Below, in pieces: positions 10,991 to 23,494 of a DNA stretch of 64,000 bases (position 1 is the first letter of the stretch; each line of letters begins with the position of its first letter). The notes beneath the pieces were generated by a model. It had not been told where the DNA came from, made no database searches, and saw only the letters and a list, made by a program, of their open reading frames with translations. A program made the position numbers and the translations under genes. The stretch is from assembly GCF_910592395.1 (NCBI RefSeq), contig NC_088326.1, positions 8,315,001 to 8,379,000 of the forward strand, read 5' to 3'. This DNA comes from Lineus longissimus (lineage: Eukaryota > Nemertea > Pilidiophora > Heteronemertea > Lineidae).

Positions 10991-11926
10991 TGGTATTATC
11001 AAACGTTCATCGCAAAGCGTATAATGTGAATACTCACCCCCCCCCCCGGCAATGCCCGATTTGATTACTGTCCTTTAACATGTTTATGTTAACAAGGTTA
11101 AAGGTGACCGTTCGCTCGACCTGACGCAAAGCTCACATTTGACGTAAAACTCCGATAATGGAGAGGTTTCGCACCCTGCCGTCTCCAATTCCGAGATTGA
11201 TTGACAGTTATCTAGTGATACATTCGATTTAGTTCAATTGACATATGTTTTCATATCTGATTTTCCAACATAACTACGACATGGCGCCTGATTCAAAGGT
11301 CAAAACGGGGACTTGTGGGACGTCAGACTTGGGGGGGGGGGAGATTGTTACATAACTACTAAGCATGGGAACGAGATTCAAGGGGAGCATAAGTTATTCC
11401 CTATCAGGGATCTAGCACAAGCGATAAACTACGAACCTATTATCATTTACACATCAAAACCAGCTTTTTGATAAGTTCTTGCTGACGTAGTTAAGTTCCC
11501 ATCATGCCAATTCACCGCCGAAAATAAAATTCCGGGTGAGTTTTTGTATCATTTTGAAGAGCACATTCAATATTTCCCACTGTAAGATTACTTCTGAGAA
11601 AAAGACGTTGAAAATAGCTGGATTAAATATTGCTTGTGTATCCAGACATGTTTTTTCACTGCCATATTTAATTCAGTGACTGCGTTACGGAGTCCACAGA
11701 ACATCAGTTCAGGAAACGACTACGCTATCTAAATCGATTACATGTAGGATTTTCTAATTTATGCACATGTTTTGTACAAGAATCTATAATCTACAACTTC
11801 GCAACCCCATTCACTGTATATCAGCCAAGTCAACATCAACTGATTCGCTATGGGGCACGGCAACCACTTCTTTTATCGTTTTTATTCCTCTCACATTAGT
11901 GCACAGACAGGGTAACGTCGAATATT
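10991..11926. other. No gene seen; two G/C homopolymer runs
   Basis: It contains C runs at about 11038-11046 and a G run at about 11331-11341. I recognise no coding sequence. Confidence 0.45.
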
Positions 11927-14476
11927 AGAGAGGATAAGAGATCGTTCCGCTAACACTAACGATAACGATAACACTATTTTTAACGTTGTATCAAATAACG
12001 TATTTCAGGTAAAGAAAATTTACGCTATTTCACAGCTAACGTTGATTTTTTCCAATTGTAATTACGTCAAACAAAACCGTCAAAAAGGGACCTTCTTCAC
12101 GGTGGATAACCGTAGCGGTTTAGCGACCACTATGTACGTTTCAGCAAACTTTCGTTTTGCCATGATTTTCCCGGCAGCACATAAGTTCCTGTTGTTTAAT
12201 CCGGTTCTGCTTTTTATGCATACATCATCGGTCGTTGTAGTTCACATCAGTATGCCCATGCGGATGTAACTTCGAGAAACGGAGCTAATATTCACGTTGA
12301 AAGGTGAACATTTTATGACGTTCAAAGACATCATTTTATACCGAAGCCTCTCGAATTGACGCCATTCTTGCAGGCCTATCTTGTACTGCAATCTCAACTG
12401 TAAAGCTGACGGAGTAGAAAGTAATATGCATTTCGCATTGCGGAGATACACCGCAAAATATCTTGACTTTATGATAGTGTACGGTGTTTAGCGATACTAC
12501 TGTACACTGGTGTAGCAATATAACACACTGAAAGTGTACGGGTTGTATGGTCTAACGATTAAAAATAATTTATCGCATTTCACTCGAAATATGGATCAGA
12601 AGTCATAATTCCCAATCTAAGACGTAACTTTACTACCAGTAGTCGATTGTTTTTGCCTTCGAGGCGCAGGAATTGCCTTCAATTAGCCAAACAATTTACT
12701 CTATTTCAGGAGCAACGTTTGTGAGAAAACGTCGACGAAACGCACGGTCGTCGACCAGTATCTCATACACCATCCCGGACAGTGCACTTTATGCTTCCAA
12801 GTCTTGTCGCACACAGCACAATCGTAAATGTTCTCGCCAGTGCTATCTTTGAGGTGTCTTGTGCTGACTGAGCGTCCATTTTACAAACACGTCGCACACC
12901 AGTGCTTCAAACCATACGAGCTTATTACGAACCGTTGCTGGGAGAAAAACTTGTTTGTTGAAAGTTTAAGTAAAATTCTATCATTCAAATTGTTGTTTGA
13001 TTATACCCTTTTCTTTTATTTTATATGAACCTTTATGATTATTCATAGGATGTTCATGGAGACGAGAAGACCTGGGACCACCATGCAGGTACCGTGCCAT
13101 GGAGTGCTATGGAGTGCTGCAGTATACGTCGGAAACTGAATTTCTACGTACAGATTGCCTTTGTTAAACCGTACAAGGTGAAGTCGCTGAACCGTACTCG
13201 AGGGTTCGCTAAACATGTACGGTCATTGCAGAAATCCGTCAAAATCATGGGAAAAAAATTTGAAAAGGGCAGATTTTCGAATGAAAAACCACGGAACACA
13301 TACCCAGAGATTGACGCCATAGCTTCGAAGGGAATATAACGGCCTACCGTTGACCAGACAGCGATTACATGGTAACCTACTAAACTTGTTTAGAATTGTA
13401 ATTAAATAGCCATATAAACGACACGACAAAAATCATCGCGTTATGATCTGAAAGATAGTAAATTGTACCACAAGAGCCCAGACCGCTACATCGCAAAAAT
13501 TTATTCATCTCTTCCATATTTTATTTCATATACTGATTTCCAACTCACGTCGTCTGCTAGAGTGCATAATGAGCAGTTCGCTGAACCGTTCATTTGGTCA
13601 CTAACCGCTACGGTTATCCACCGTGTTCTTTGCGATCATACAATGCGGATTGGAGACAATTGCAATCAGTTTGATATACCAGTTCCGGATCACAACAAAC
13701 TTGGCAGAAACATGTGATGTCCTTTCACCATGTTCACCTTCAATTTTACCAACCACAAAAGAGTATGACAGATCTATTGTCGTTGAGAGATTCTTCACAA
13801 TTTCAGGCCAAAGCCATTTATGTTTATTTTTCTCCTTGTGCAAAAGGCTTCATCGCGAGTACCTTGCGCAGCAGTAAATATTCCTGGACGAGAAGCGCAA
13901 TCGTTTGCCTGCCATTTTAATAATGTCCTACATTGGAAAGACAATTAAATTCAACTCAAACAGTACTCTGATAAAATGTGTTGCAATGGCCGTGGTGGAG
14001 CTGATTTCACGCACACCAACATCTGAACAGTGGCCGACCTGACTGACGAACTTCTTCATTTCATTGATGGAGGAGCGGTACGCAAGCCGAATCAGCGTCA
14101 GAAAAAAGAGCGGTGTGCGCGGTATATCGACACTAATCCGCGGACCAGCATGACATGTGGTAATAGGGCTGACAAGACTCCGTAATGATGTCATCGCTCA
14201 AAGACATCAATTAATGTTACCAAGTTGGTTTTGAGGCAATGTTAAAACGAAATTGTGATAAGAAATACGTAAGTGGACCTATCCCCGCAACTACAGGTGA
14301 TACCAGCCACCTCTGCGTGTCGTCAAAGTATATGTCTGGATGAAGATCATTTTGGGACGAAATTTTCGGTCGCGGCTTGGCGAATTGCGTATCAACGCTA
14401 TCAGAGTCAAGGTCATACGACACAATAAGCGTTTGCGTTAGTGTTAGTGTTAGCAGAGCGATCTCTTATCCTCTCT
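11927..14476. mobile_element. 2.55 kb DNA transposon remnant with terminal inverted repeats
   Basis: The left end AGAGAGGATAAGAGATCG and subterminal GCTAACACTAAC are repeated inverted at the right end (GTTAGTGTTAGC...CGATCTCTTATCCTCTCT). ATT flanks both sides (11924-11926 and 14477-14479) as a possible 3-bp target duplication. An inner inverted pair, GGTGGATAACCGTAGCGGTT, lies at about 12101 and again at about 13603 inverted. On the minus strand near 12715-12900 a frame shows cysteine pairs (CAVCDKTWKHKVHCPGWC) like the zinc-binding tail of some transposases, but stops interrupt it. The superfamily is undetermined. Confidence 0.6.
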
Positions 14477-14479
14477 ATT

Positions 14480-15130
14480 GGGTGCGATTTATTGTCCATT
14501 GCCTCCAAACAAACTTCAACATAAATATCATTCTATGATGTACATGACTAGCATAGCACGCCCATAATATTGACACCATCCGTTTAGGTACTTGGGACAG
14601 ACTGCATGTGTCCACGTTTAATCAGTCCAAACATCACAAGATGAGAAGGTGCACGAAACAATACGCCGCTGAATACAACACAACGCGACTTGCTACATTC
14701 CCCACCAGTTGCCATAGCATCCTCCTGCAGGTCCCGGGTAATTTCTCTATCTTTAAGATGTCAAGTAACCGATCGTGCCCAGGGTCCATATATCGCGAGT
14801 GATGGAAGAAATTAAGACTCATTCTCTAACTAACTGTCTCATCTCTGTGAATCCCGATTTTACCGATAGTTATTATACACGAGCGCAGCGCGGAATTGAG
14901 ATGTAGGGGAAGTTGGAAGATGGATACTTGTTGAATGATATATGTAATTGACTGACAATATAGAATATAAATGACATTTTTTTCTCATTGAAGACATGCA
15001 TGTACTACAGGTGGGAGGTGGTTTGTTGTTATTGAGCCTATGCTGACCAAAGATGATTTATCGAAGTTGAAGGTAAATAGAACAAATGTGGTGCTGAACA
15101 TGAGGTAAACTGAATAAAATGAAAAGGCCT
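14480..15130. other. Intron sequence, no gene recognised
   Basis: It contains only short open frames on both strands with no motif, and no repeat that I could place. Confidence 0.45.
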
Positions 15131-15600
15131 GGAGCCATTGTGCTCACCGTTTTATCTAGTCTGGCCCTTTGAAAAGTGGGTCCAAGTCAAACCCATGGTT
15201 AGATGTCTCCATGATGTCAGATTGGTGGCAAATCGACACGTTGTTGATCAAAAATCGCCTTTTAAAATTTTTAGATTTGGCCCCCTGGTGGCCAAGCTGT
15301 GAATCAGTTCTAACCGAACTTTATGGTACCGTACATGTTTACCAAATGCGAGATCATTTGTCACTGCAGTTAAGACTAACGACCAATTTACGCCATTTGA
15401 CCTCTGTGACTTTGAAAGGCAGGTCAATCAGAATCGGTATAACATGTGACGTATCCTTGCTTGGAGTACCTACAATAACATATTATCCAAAATAAGTTAC
15501 TAATAATCAATATATTGCACTCTTTACCTTTTCAGTTTTGGCATCCTGGTGGCCAAGTCCAGAATCAGATTTATCTCAAACTTGTCAAGGCTGCAATCGT
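15131..15600 (+). repeat. GAC-type element, diverged 5' fragment
   Basis: It starts with GAGCCATTGTGCTCACC, like the left end of copies A and B. It keeps GATTTGGCCCCCTGGTGGCC and CCATTTGACCTCTGTGACTT, and fades near 15600 without the GAC run or terminal hairpin. Confidence 0.65.
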
Positions 15601-16784
15601 GATTCTGATAGGTATTGACACACATACTTGATAAGAAAATTGGATTCAACAATATTTGCTCATTGATTCAGGGAGGAGAAGTATCGTGGATAATCGTTCT
15701 TGGTGTAAAAATGATACCATACAACTTTAATTCAGGCTAGTAGTTTTAGTTACAGAGCCGATTTTGTGCTGTAAAAGTTTCCTGAACTCGCGCTGAAAAG
15801 AACTGAATAGGAAAAATTAGATGGCAAGCTTTATTTTGTACCCAATTCTGCAACATTGAAACACAGAAAAGTCCAATATTTGACAGATTGGTCAGGTTAA
15901 CTATCGGCCACATCTTTTCTATGTTGACCTATAATAGCGCTTTTAAGTTTTGGGATTTGTAGAACTATCACATTTTGCTACATTATTATTCACCTGCGGT
16001 GTGAGCAGAGTAAACATGAAGGCATATGGAATCCAATAGCAGTTCCTCTGTTTAAACACTTCACCTAAAATTACGGCGAAACGAGAAAGACTATTATCTA
16101 CTCATCAGCACTGAATATTTGCACTGAACACGAAATAACATAATCATCTTAACTTCATCAACATGCAACGAGGCAGAAATCAATATGCAGCATTGTATAG
16201 TAAAGTTACGCAAATTGTAAACAATAGTATCGGGTTGTTAAAAACTGTCTGTCTTTTAAAATTGTGTATCTGAGAGACGGACGCACAGAAAGTATCTCAA
16301 ATGTGTGGACATCTGGGTTGAACTACAACAAATATCGCGCAAAAATTTCATTACGTTGGCTATCGTATGTTTTGTATTGCAATTAATTTCGTAATGCGTG
16401 TCAAAATTCACGGTTTTATCAAAAACTTCGTCATAAGCAGGCATGCAATATCAGTAACTTTATCAACACACAGTTTTTACCTTGACTTAATACTTTTTAT
16501 GGCAACTGTTCAATCGGACGTTAATTGTGACATACATGGCGGTTATGACCCAATATCATTGCTAACATCTGATTAGTTCTAATGACGTCATCATTTCCAA
16601 CTATCCAATAAGAACGGTATTGATAATTAGTACTAAAAAGGCCTCCAGCATTGCCAGTTAATGCAAAAGTATATTTTTACGAAAAGTAGTGACATCACGC
16701 TATGTTGTTTATGGTCTAGTTATTACATTTATTACAAACGTAATAACAACAAACAGGAGAGAAAATTAAGCCATTTTCCAAGTT
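15601..16784. other. AT-rich intron sequence, no gene recognised
   Basis: I see short open frames only, and no clear repeat. Confidence 0.45.
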
Positions 16785-17268
16785 AAAAGACCATTGGTAT
16801 TATCAAGGGCAATATTACCAAGTTGTCGGCTGCATAGTCACCTCCTATTCTACATAAGTAGTTTACATCAACAAATTGCACAAAAAAGAAAAATTCAAAA
16901 TCTGACTAAGTTATCACGCTATTCCGATGTTGACTCCGATTTTTAACCGAGTTAGCCCTCTATGAGCCATGGATCTACGCTGTGACGTCTTGTTGTAGAT
17001 ACCGATTTTTCATTCTTGCTTAGGGAATCGGGAGAGCCCCAAACAACAACCTCAGTGGCGGATGACGTTGGTTGTTATTGTTTGAACACATAAAAATTGC
17101 GTACTGCGTACCTTCTTTATTTTTTCCTAGCGTGGCTTCGAACAACAAGAAAAATGGGAGAGACAATGCTTAATTTGCAACGCAATATTCCGAAGTATAG
17201 TTTGCTGATGAAACAGGAGAAAAAATAAACCTATTGAAATAAAAGGCAGCCAATTCCATTAAAGGGTA
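16785..17268 (+). repeat. R1 copy b followed by a diverged R2 copy
   Basis: R1 landmarks are at 16785-16980. From about 17020 to 17268 a diverged R2 body is seen (GATGAAACAGGAGAAAAAATA and ATTGAAATAAAAGGCAGCC), without a well-kept hairpin end. With 17270-17760 it forms an R1-R2-R1 array. Confidence 0.6.
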
Positions 17269-17269
17269 A

Positions 17270-17760
17270 TTAGTATTATTACGGGCAATATTACCAAGCT
17301 GTCGGCTCCCAAGTCATCTCCTATTCTACATTTAAGTACAAATGTAGTTTCAACAACAAATTGCACAAAAAAGGAAAAATTCAAAATCTGACTGAATTAT
17401 CACGCTTTGCCGATGTTGACTCCGATTTGACCTAAGTTAAGGCGGATTCATACTCTGGACGCCGGCAATGTCGTGTTGATTCATACTCAAGCGTGCGACC
17501 GCGTGGCAGAAACATATTATCGCGAGAGAATTCACAGTCTCGCGATAAGACGCCGACAAAATCGTGCGACCGGGTCGGCGTCGAACGCAGCGTCGTGCGT
17601 CAGTCGCCGGCGATGGTAGTGCGTCGGAGTATGAACTAGGCTTGAGCTCTCCATGCGTCGATCTTTCCATGTGGAACGATGCACTAGTAAGGCGCTTCCG
17701 GGAGTCATGGGCAACCCTCGATTTTTCCGACGTCACGCTGATGGCACTTGACTAGGTCTA
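17270..17760 (+). repeat. R1 copy c, interrupted by a fold-back element
   Basis: The R1 sequence runs from 17270 to 17438, is broken by the element at 17439-17643, and resumes with GAGCTCTCCATGCGTCGA through GACGTCACGCTGATGGC to about 17760. Comparison with copy a (1180-1461), which is uninterrupted at AGTTAGCTCTCC, shows the empty site. Confidence 0.7.
17439..17643. mobile_element. CpG-rich fold-back MITE nested in R1
   Basis: The left end AAGGCGGATTCATACTCTGG and the right end GGAGTATGAACTAGGCTT are imperfect inverted repeats. Inner segments ACGCCGGC/GCCGGCGA and GTCTCGCGATAA/TTATCGCGAGA also pair. The 205 bp are strikingly richer in CpG than the AT-rich surroundings. R1 copy a supplies the pre-insertion sequence. 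Confidence 0.7.
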
Positions 17761-18899
17761 ACTAGCAAGTGGTGAACAGGTCGTGATTGTACCCCCCCCC
17801 CCAAAAAAAAACAAAATCTTCAATCTCTGGTGATCACATTGGATACAGATAAGCCTCCTTATTGCTACTTGTTCAAATGTAAATTTCCGGGATATTTTGT
17901 GAAAGGGTAGCTCTGACGATTTTTTTAGGAAAATTAAAGCTTCTTCTGTGCACTTACGCGGTGAGCAGGCCCCACATGCTATTTATAACTCAACGGGATG
18001 TTGACATAGAGAGACTGAGACAAGACCACTAATGAATATTCATAGGTTGGAGGGTCGAGGCCTATCAATTAGACGAGTGCATGTTTTTAACTCTCAAGTA
18101 CATATTTGGAGAGGTATTGAAAAAATATTTGTTGTGGCAAGTCTACAGATATAAAGAAATTATTTGATGAAAAAATTAATATCGAATTTTGCTAATTGGG
18201 TAATAGGGGGCGTGTTTTGAGTTTTTTCTGCCAGTTGGCTGAAAAGAGTGGAAATATCAAAGTCTGTCTAATTTGTCGATTATCAAAAAATTTCCGTGGT
18301 CAATCACCATTTTATTTTTCACCATTTACTTGCCCGACTGTCCGGAATAACATAATCTAAATTTCAGATTCACAACACCACGCGTTCTTTGATGCGTCGC
18401 GGTCAAACATTGACAATTTAACTGCTAAAAGGCTTAAAAAATCAATTGTGGTCTTGTCTCGACTGTGAGCTTGCAAATGGTCTCAAGATAAAATTTCGAG
18501 GGCAAAAAACTCACAAAAAGCCGCAACGACACCCTATATCTATATACAATTGTCATTTGGCTTTCTCAAGGTGATGAGTAGATCTGTATGAATTTTTGTT
18601 TTCACCATCCTTGTTAATCTTGAAGTTATAAGGCATAAAGGTGAAATTCTTAAACTTTGCGTTGGCATACAGGGTGTCTCATGCATTGTGCTACATCAGT
18701 CTATAATGGATGACTGTATGTCGAAACAACATTGAAACTTGGCCAGATGTGTTCTACAAGTGACAAGCTATTCATAAATGAATAGGTTTGTGTGAGAGTG
18801 AGATACTGTCAGGTCTACAGCCACTGGAACAGGGGTATACATGAACGTCATTTTAAGAGGCAGGTAGGCCTGGCCACCGCACTGGCTAGTGAGACCTTT
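17761..18899. other. Intron sequence, no gene recognised
   Basis: A poly-C/poly-A junction lies at about 17793-17812. Otherwise I see short open frames only. Confidence 0.45.
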
Positions 18900-19172
18900 A
18901 GCCCGCTACTGCGACGATAATGGAGTGACGTTGCGAAGTAATAGCGGGCTGTCGTGAACTCAAATCTCGGCCTGCACTCACGTGGCGGGAAAGGTGTTTC
19001 GCGCCAGGACTTGTACGTACTAAATAAAAATAACGCATAAAGCGTTTTTCTACTGCTATCTAAGAGCTGAAACAAAATTGAAAAAGCATCAAACACGTTC
19101 AGAAAAATAGTTTACTGAACCAGATGAAGAACAAACATACAGCAGGAAAACGCCGCCCATTCCTTTATAAGG
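18900..19172 (+). repeat. Dispersed repeat family R2, copy 3
   Basis: It begins with the hairpin AGCCCGCTACTGCGACG...GTAATAGCGGGCT (18900-18950), then CACTCACGTGGCGGGAAAGG and CTATCTAAGAGCTGAAACAA, and ends near TTCCTTTATAAGG. It is the best preserved R2 copy. Confidence 0.75.
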
Positions 19173-20284
19173 TAGCTGGGATTTTGGGTGAGTTCGTGAT
19201 CAATCTCAAAACAAGATTTCAGACTGAACAAATCCTGCTCATGAAAACTTAATGAAGCTTATAATTATTGCTTTAGAAATGTGGTGACAAACCGATCATT
19301 ATTGAAGGAGTAATGAGAGAATTTGAGTTCTCATCATATCATCTATCATCCTTGTGGCTGAGCTCGCTACAAAGCTATTATTGAAGACTTGTCCGGGAAA
19401 CGATTTGTTGTGGCTAAAGCGATAAAGCTCTTTATCTCACGAACTTAGCAATATATCAAAATTCAGCCTTCGATAAAAGTTGATGGAAATCAACTGATTC
19501 ATCTATCCAAAAAAATTGCATGACGGTAGCATTTTTAAATTGTAAGCCAGCTGCGAGCTGGCGAGGTAAAACAGAATGCAGCTTATTATTATGCAAATAA
19601 GTTACTTAACAGAAAAAATAAATGAACCTGAACAGCGTCAACGTAATATCTTTTATCCTTGAAAGTTGCCGTTCTCTCCGCCAGTACGGTTACGGAGAAG
19701 TTGTTCGGAAGCGATTTTTCGCCATCTTTAATAATACCTAAAATAATAGAGCTCATTTTATCGACAATAGAGCAAAATATCAAAATTTTGCCTGATATAA
19801 AAGTTGTTGAAATCATCGCATTCTCATTCCCTGAAAAGAGGTTTAGCTGGTGTAACATCGTCATGGTCTCATAGTTCAGAGCTAGGAACCATGTTTAAAG
19901 CACACTTTGGCAAGATGATGATAGAGGGCATTCAAATCCACATTAGACTAACCTATAATTGCGCCAAATAAACGGTTTCGAAGCGTAAACTGTCAATAAT
20001 CTATTAACAGTTTATTAACAAAGTGACGATCGCTCAGCAGATATGTCTCATAGCTTTGATTAGCGTATTTATCAGGCTACGATTATTAAAATATTTCTTA
20101 CAACTCGGCCAGCGGCATGGCGGAGGGATATTGGAGGGGGGGGGGGGTTATTACCCGGACGTATAGATTTTAACTCCATTTTTCGAGTAATGCGTAACAT
20201 CAGCAGGCGCTGTACGTTATTCAAAATTGACCTAATCAGATTCAAGGTTTCACCACCAGGGGGTGTTTGCTGAAATAAATGTAA
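19173..20284. other. Intron sequence, no gene recognised
   Basis: It contains two overlapping opposite-strand open frames (19589-19874) with no motif, and a G run of about 10 near 20138-20147. Confidence 0.45.
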
Positions 20285-20816
20285 CGTTGCAATCGAAAAC
20301 AAGTCACTAATAAGCGAGATATTTTTACAGATTTTTCATTTGGCCTTCTGGTGGCCAAGTCGAGAATCAGATCAGATCGAAATTCGGTGTCCGAGTTTAC
20401 ATGACGTAGAGAATCATGTGTACCAAATTTCAAGCTCATAGCTTTAGCGGTTAAAAAACGTCCCATAGTGACACTCAAACGTGAGAAATCAAATTAAAAA
20501 CCCGTACAATATGTGATGTATCTTTACTGGGAGAACCTACCATTTTATCGAAAACGAGTCACGCATAAGAGAGATACCACACTTTTTAGGTTTCCACTTC
20601 TGGCCCCCTGGTCGCCAAGTCAAAAATCAGATCGGACCAAAATTCATGGTCACCTGACCTGGGGAGTCCTGTGTACAAAGTTTCAAGTTCATAGCCCTAG
20701 CAGTTAAGAAACGGGCCACTGTTTTTGAAACAGGATACAGACGACGACGACGCCGACGACGACGACGACGGACGACGGACACTGCGCTGTTGTATAGACT
20801 CCCCTACGGTGAGCCA
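20285..20816 (+). repeat. GAC-type element, 3' fragment
   Basis: Two internal units are present (TTTGGCCTTCTGGTGGCCAAG and CTGGCCCCCTGGTCGCCAAG), each followed by TGTGTACCAAATTTCAAG-like text. A short GAC/GCC run (about 20741-20779) and the end ACGGTGAGCC follow. It is a diverged relative of copies A and B without the left end. Confidence 0.65.
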
Positions 20817-21282
20817 AAAAGAGCCGCAGTCGTGTCGAGATTAGCCACACGTGTTTTTCAGACTATATTGCATCGTGGATAGTTGGCACCTACCGCGAGA
20901 CTCAATGAACTGACGGAATGAACGCAGTAAGAGTGAACGTGACAAAATCATGCTAAGGTTTTCCAATTTGAAAGAGTAGTTGCCGGAGATATTGTCGGAC
21001 CAACGCTTATGATGATGATATAGAGCAAATCATAAATCTGTGTTTTGCAGTACCATTTATCACAGCATGGGTAAGTTATTGATATGAACCTCTTCAGCAA
21101 AGACAATAGATACTTATTGCCTTCGCACAATTTTGAGTATGGCACTTTTAGTATTGGACTTTATGAAAAATCCATGAAAAATACATGATGAAAATTACAA
21201 ATATAACAAACTCAAAACGAATTAATAAATTCTCAAAAAATGTGCAGATACTACAGCATAGAGAGTACATCAACTATCTGCA
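20817..21282. other. Intron sequence, no gene recognised
   Basis: The sequence is AT-rich and without motif. Confidence 0.45.
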
Positions 21283-21530
21283 TTTTGTAGCTCGGGGGTC
21301 TTCGATTTGTAGTTGGTTCTGCGTTTTGTAGCTCGGGATCTTCGTTTTATAGTTGGGTCTGCGTTATGTAGCTCGGGGGGTCTTCGTTTTGTAGATGGGT
21401 CTGCGTTTTGTAGCTCGGGGGTCTTCGTTTTGTAGTTGGGTCTGCGTTTTGTAGCTCGGGGGTCTTCGTTTTGTTCAGGTACATGGGTCTGCGTTTTGTA
21501 GAGGTCTGCGGTCTTCGATCTTCGGATTGT
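21283..21530. repeat. Minisatellite with about 41-bp two-part units
   Basis: It has about six units, each built from two related 20-mers: TCTTCGTTTTGTAGTTGGG and TCTGCGTTTTGTAGCTCGGG. The last unit is disrupted by a short insertion near 21474-21490. The minus strand is open through it (repeats of ELQNADP and NYKTKTP), a by-product of the unit length. A single degraded relative of the 20-mer may lie near 29858-29905. Confidence 0.9.
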
Positions 21531-23316
21531 ATACACCCAATCCAGAAAAATCTTTGCGATAGGATGATCAATGACACTGCACAATTGCAATCTTGTACAA
21601 CAATTTTTATAGTAAAACAAAGACGGTTTTAATAACCACTCACCATCCCAAGATTCTGCCTAATGATACTGAGGAACTTTGTCGAACTTTTCAAAACAAC
21701 ATTTTTATGTTCGATTGGAACCATTCATTTGTATAAAATGTTTAGTTCCTCGACAATTTAAGCCCTCAATTATCAATTCACTCCCAGGTCCTGGATAACT
21801 CACCTGAGAACCATGGCATCACCTCCCACTGATCTTTCCTTGGTATATTTAGTTTAGTTTAAAAATGTTCTAGGGAGAAAAAAATACGGGACAGTTCTTT
21901 CACTTAAGAGAGAAGAAATCATATTTTAGAAAACTCCCGAAGATGTCCTCTTGGGACGATTGTCCTATCCTATATTGTGTGTTGACGAACTAAGATACCA
22001 GCTATTGTTCTATAGAGACCCAAGTTGGCTACGCATTCCTCTCCGATATGTGGCGCACTTTCATTTTATTGTTGTACAGAAACGAAGAGTAGTATTCCAC
22101 TAGTGTTGGCTTCTCCCATGGAATAGTGTACCGATTTCCGCAACTATCGGTCTAAATATTTTATTCCAGGTGAACAAACTGTATCCAGTCTCCATGGTAA
22201 CCGTATGGCCTCCCGTGCCCTGACGTCAGCTTGTTGCGAAGAGACACAACCTTACAAATCGGGTCGGTTCAATACCGGCATCTGACTCGGGCACTGGCTC
22301 AAGTACCATCTTTACTGGGATATGTACAAGAAATGCAGTCAGTGCAATGGTGGGTAGTGAATATAGATAGTCTTTGCATCTTTAAGTGATACCATTAGGT
22401 TACCCAGTCGTAATGTAATCAATGGGTCGAGCTATAGACAAACAACAGTCTGAACAAAAAATCAGGAGCTCTCTACAAGGAATAGTTGTGATGGTAAAGA
22501 TTGCAAATGTGAGGATCCTGGGCCATGTTTCATCCTTCAACGTGTTCAAAGAGAATATTTAAAGACTGTCCCGAGTCCTGGTAATCAAACTCATTTTTAA
22601 AGGACCAATTGCACTGTAGGACATTTTTACTGACCCGTCGCGATCGGCTGCCCAGTCACCCTCCACTCAACACTGACAGTAGCAGTACCCGATTGATAAA
22701 TAACACATAAAATGGAATAAACATTTTTTCAAATGACTGAATTATTACGCTGTAGTATTATTAGTTGTAGTATATAGAATCATTTTTGAGTAGTACAAGC
22801 TATGTTGAAAGCTAATTCAAGAAAAAATTTCAAAAACTGAAATGTCCAAAATGCATTAAAACGTTGACCGGAGGTTCCCAGGTGAGACCCGTCGATAAGG
22901 TGTTGTGTAGCATCTGTACATGTTTATTTTATAGCTGTTATTTTTCTGGACAGATAAATATAAACATTAATTCGATTAGTTGGGACATGGATAGAAGAGG
23001 CTTAGGGCAGAACGGCAGCAGGGTGGTGGGCCAATTGATCAATTTGCGTCGCCGAGAAACCCTCAAGCAATGATTTTGATACTTTATCTGGCATTTCCTT
23101 TATTTGGCATTCGACTCAAGTTACTTACGCCCATGACAATTTTTTAAATGAAAGTAACACGCTGTTGGGAAATGTAGATTAAGAAATGCATGAATTTTCA
23201 TTAGAATTGGGTAGGTGCCTTTGGAGTTGCAGGCCTCTGCATTTTGGTCTTCACGAGAGTATTGTTGTGACACGGACATTTCTCACACGTCTCAAGATTC
23301 AAGGCCGTGTAAAGTA
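21531..23316. other. Intron sequence, no gene recognised
   Basis: A faint R1-like remnant (GATCGGCTGCCCAGTCACC) lies near 22641-22660. No coding sequence is recognisable. Confidence 0.45.
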
Positions 23317-23494
23317 CAGTGGAACCTCCCTTTGCGGACACCTCTCTATTAGGGACACCCTCTCTATTAAGGACACTAGTTTCGGTCCCAAATTGGTTGT
23401 TTCCGTTCAATTTGACCTCTCGTATCAGGACACCTCTCTATTAAGGACGGCACTTGTCAGTCCCGAGGGTGTCCTTAATAGAGAGGTTCTACTG
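23317..23494. mobile_element. Tc1/mariner-superfamily MITE (pogo/Tigger-like ends)
   Basis: This 178-bp element has inverted ends CAGTGGAACCTCCCTTT and TAGAGAGGTTCTACTG and is flanked by TA on both sides (23315-23316 and 23495-23496), the target duplication of the superfamily. CTCTCTATTAAGGACAC recurs inside. The end CAGTRGAACCTC is the familiar pogo/Tigger terminus. It has no transposase. Confidence 0.85.

Noticed and set aside
11927-14476. piggyBac assignment for the 2.55 kb element
   Set aside because: The cysteine-rich frame is suggestive, but the ends lack the CCC termini and TTAA duplication of piggyBac.
21283-21530. CRISPR-like array
   Set aside because: The units are directly tandem with no unique spacers, and the genome is eukaryotic.
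21270-21620. Repeat protein of ELQNADP units on the minus strand
   Set aside because: The frame is a by-product of the 41-bp minisatellite unit. It has no start context, splice signals or flanking coding sequence.
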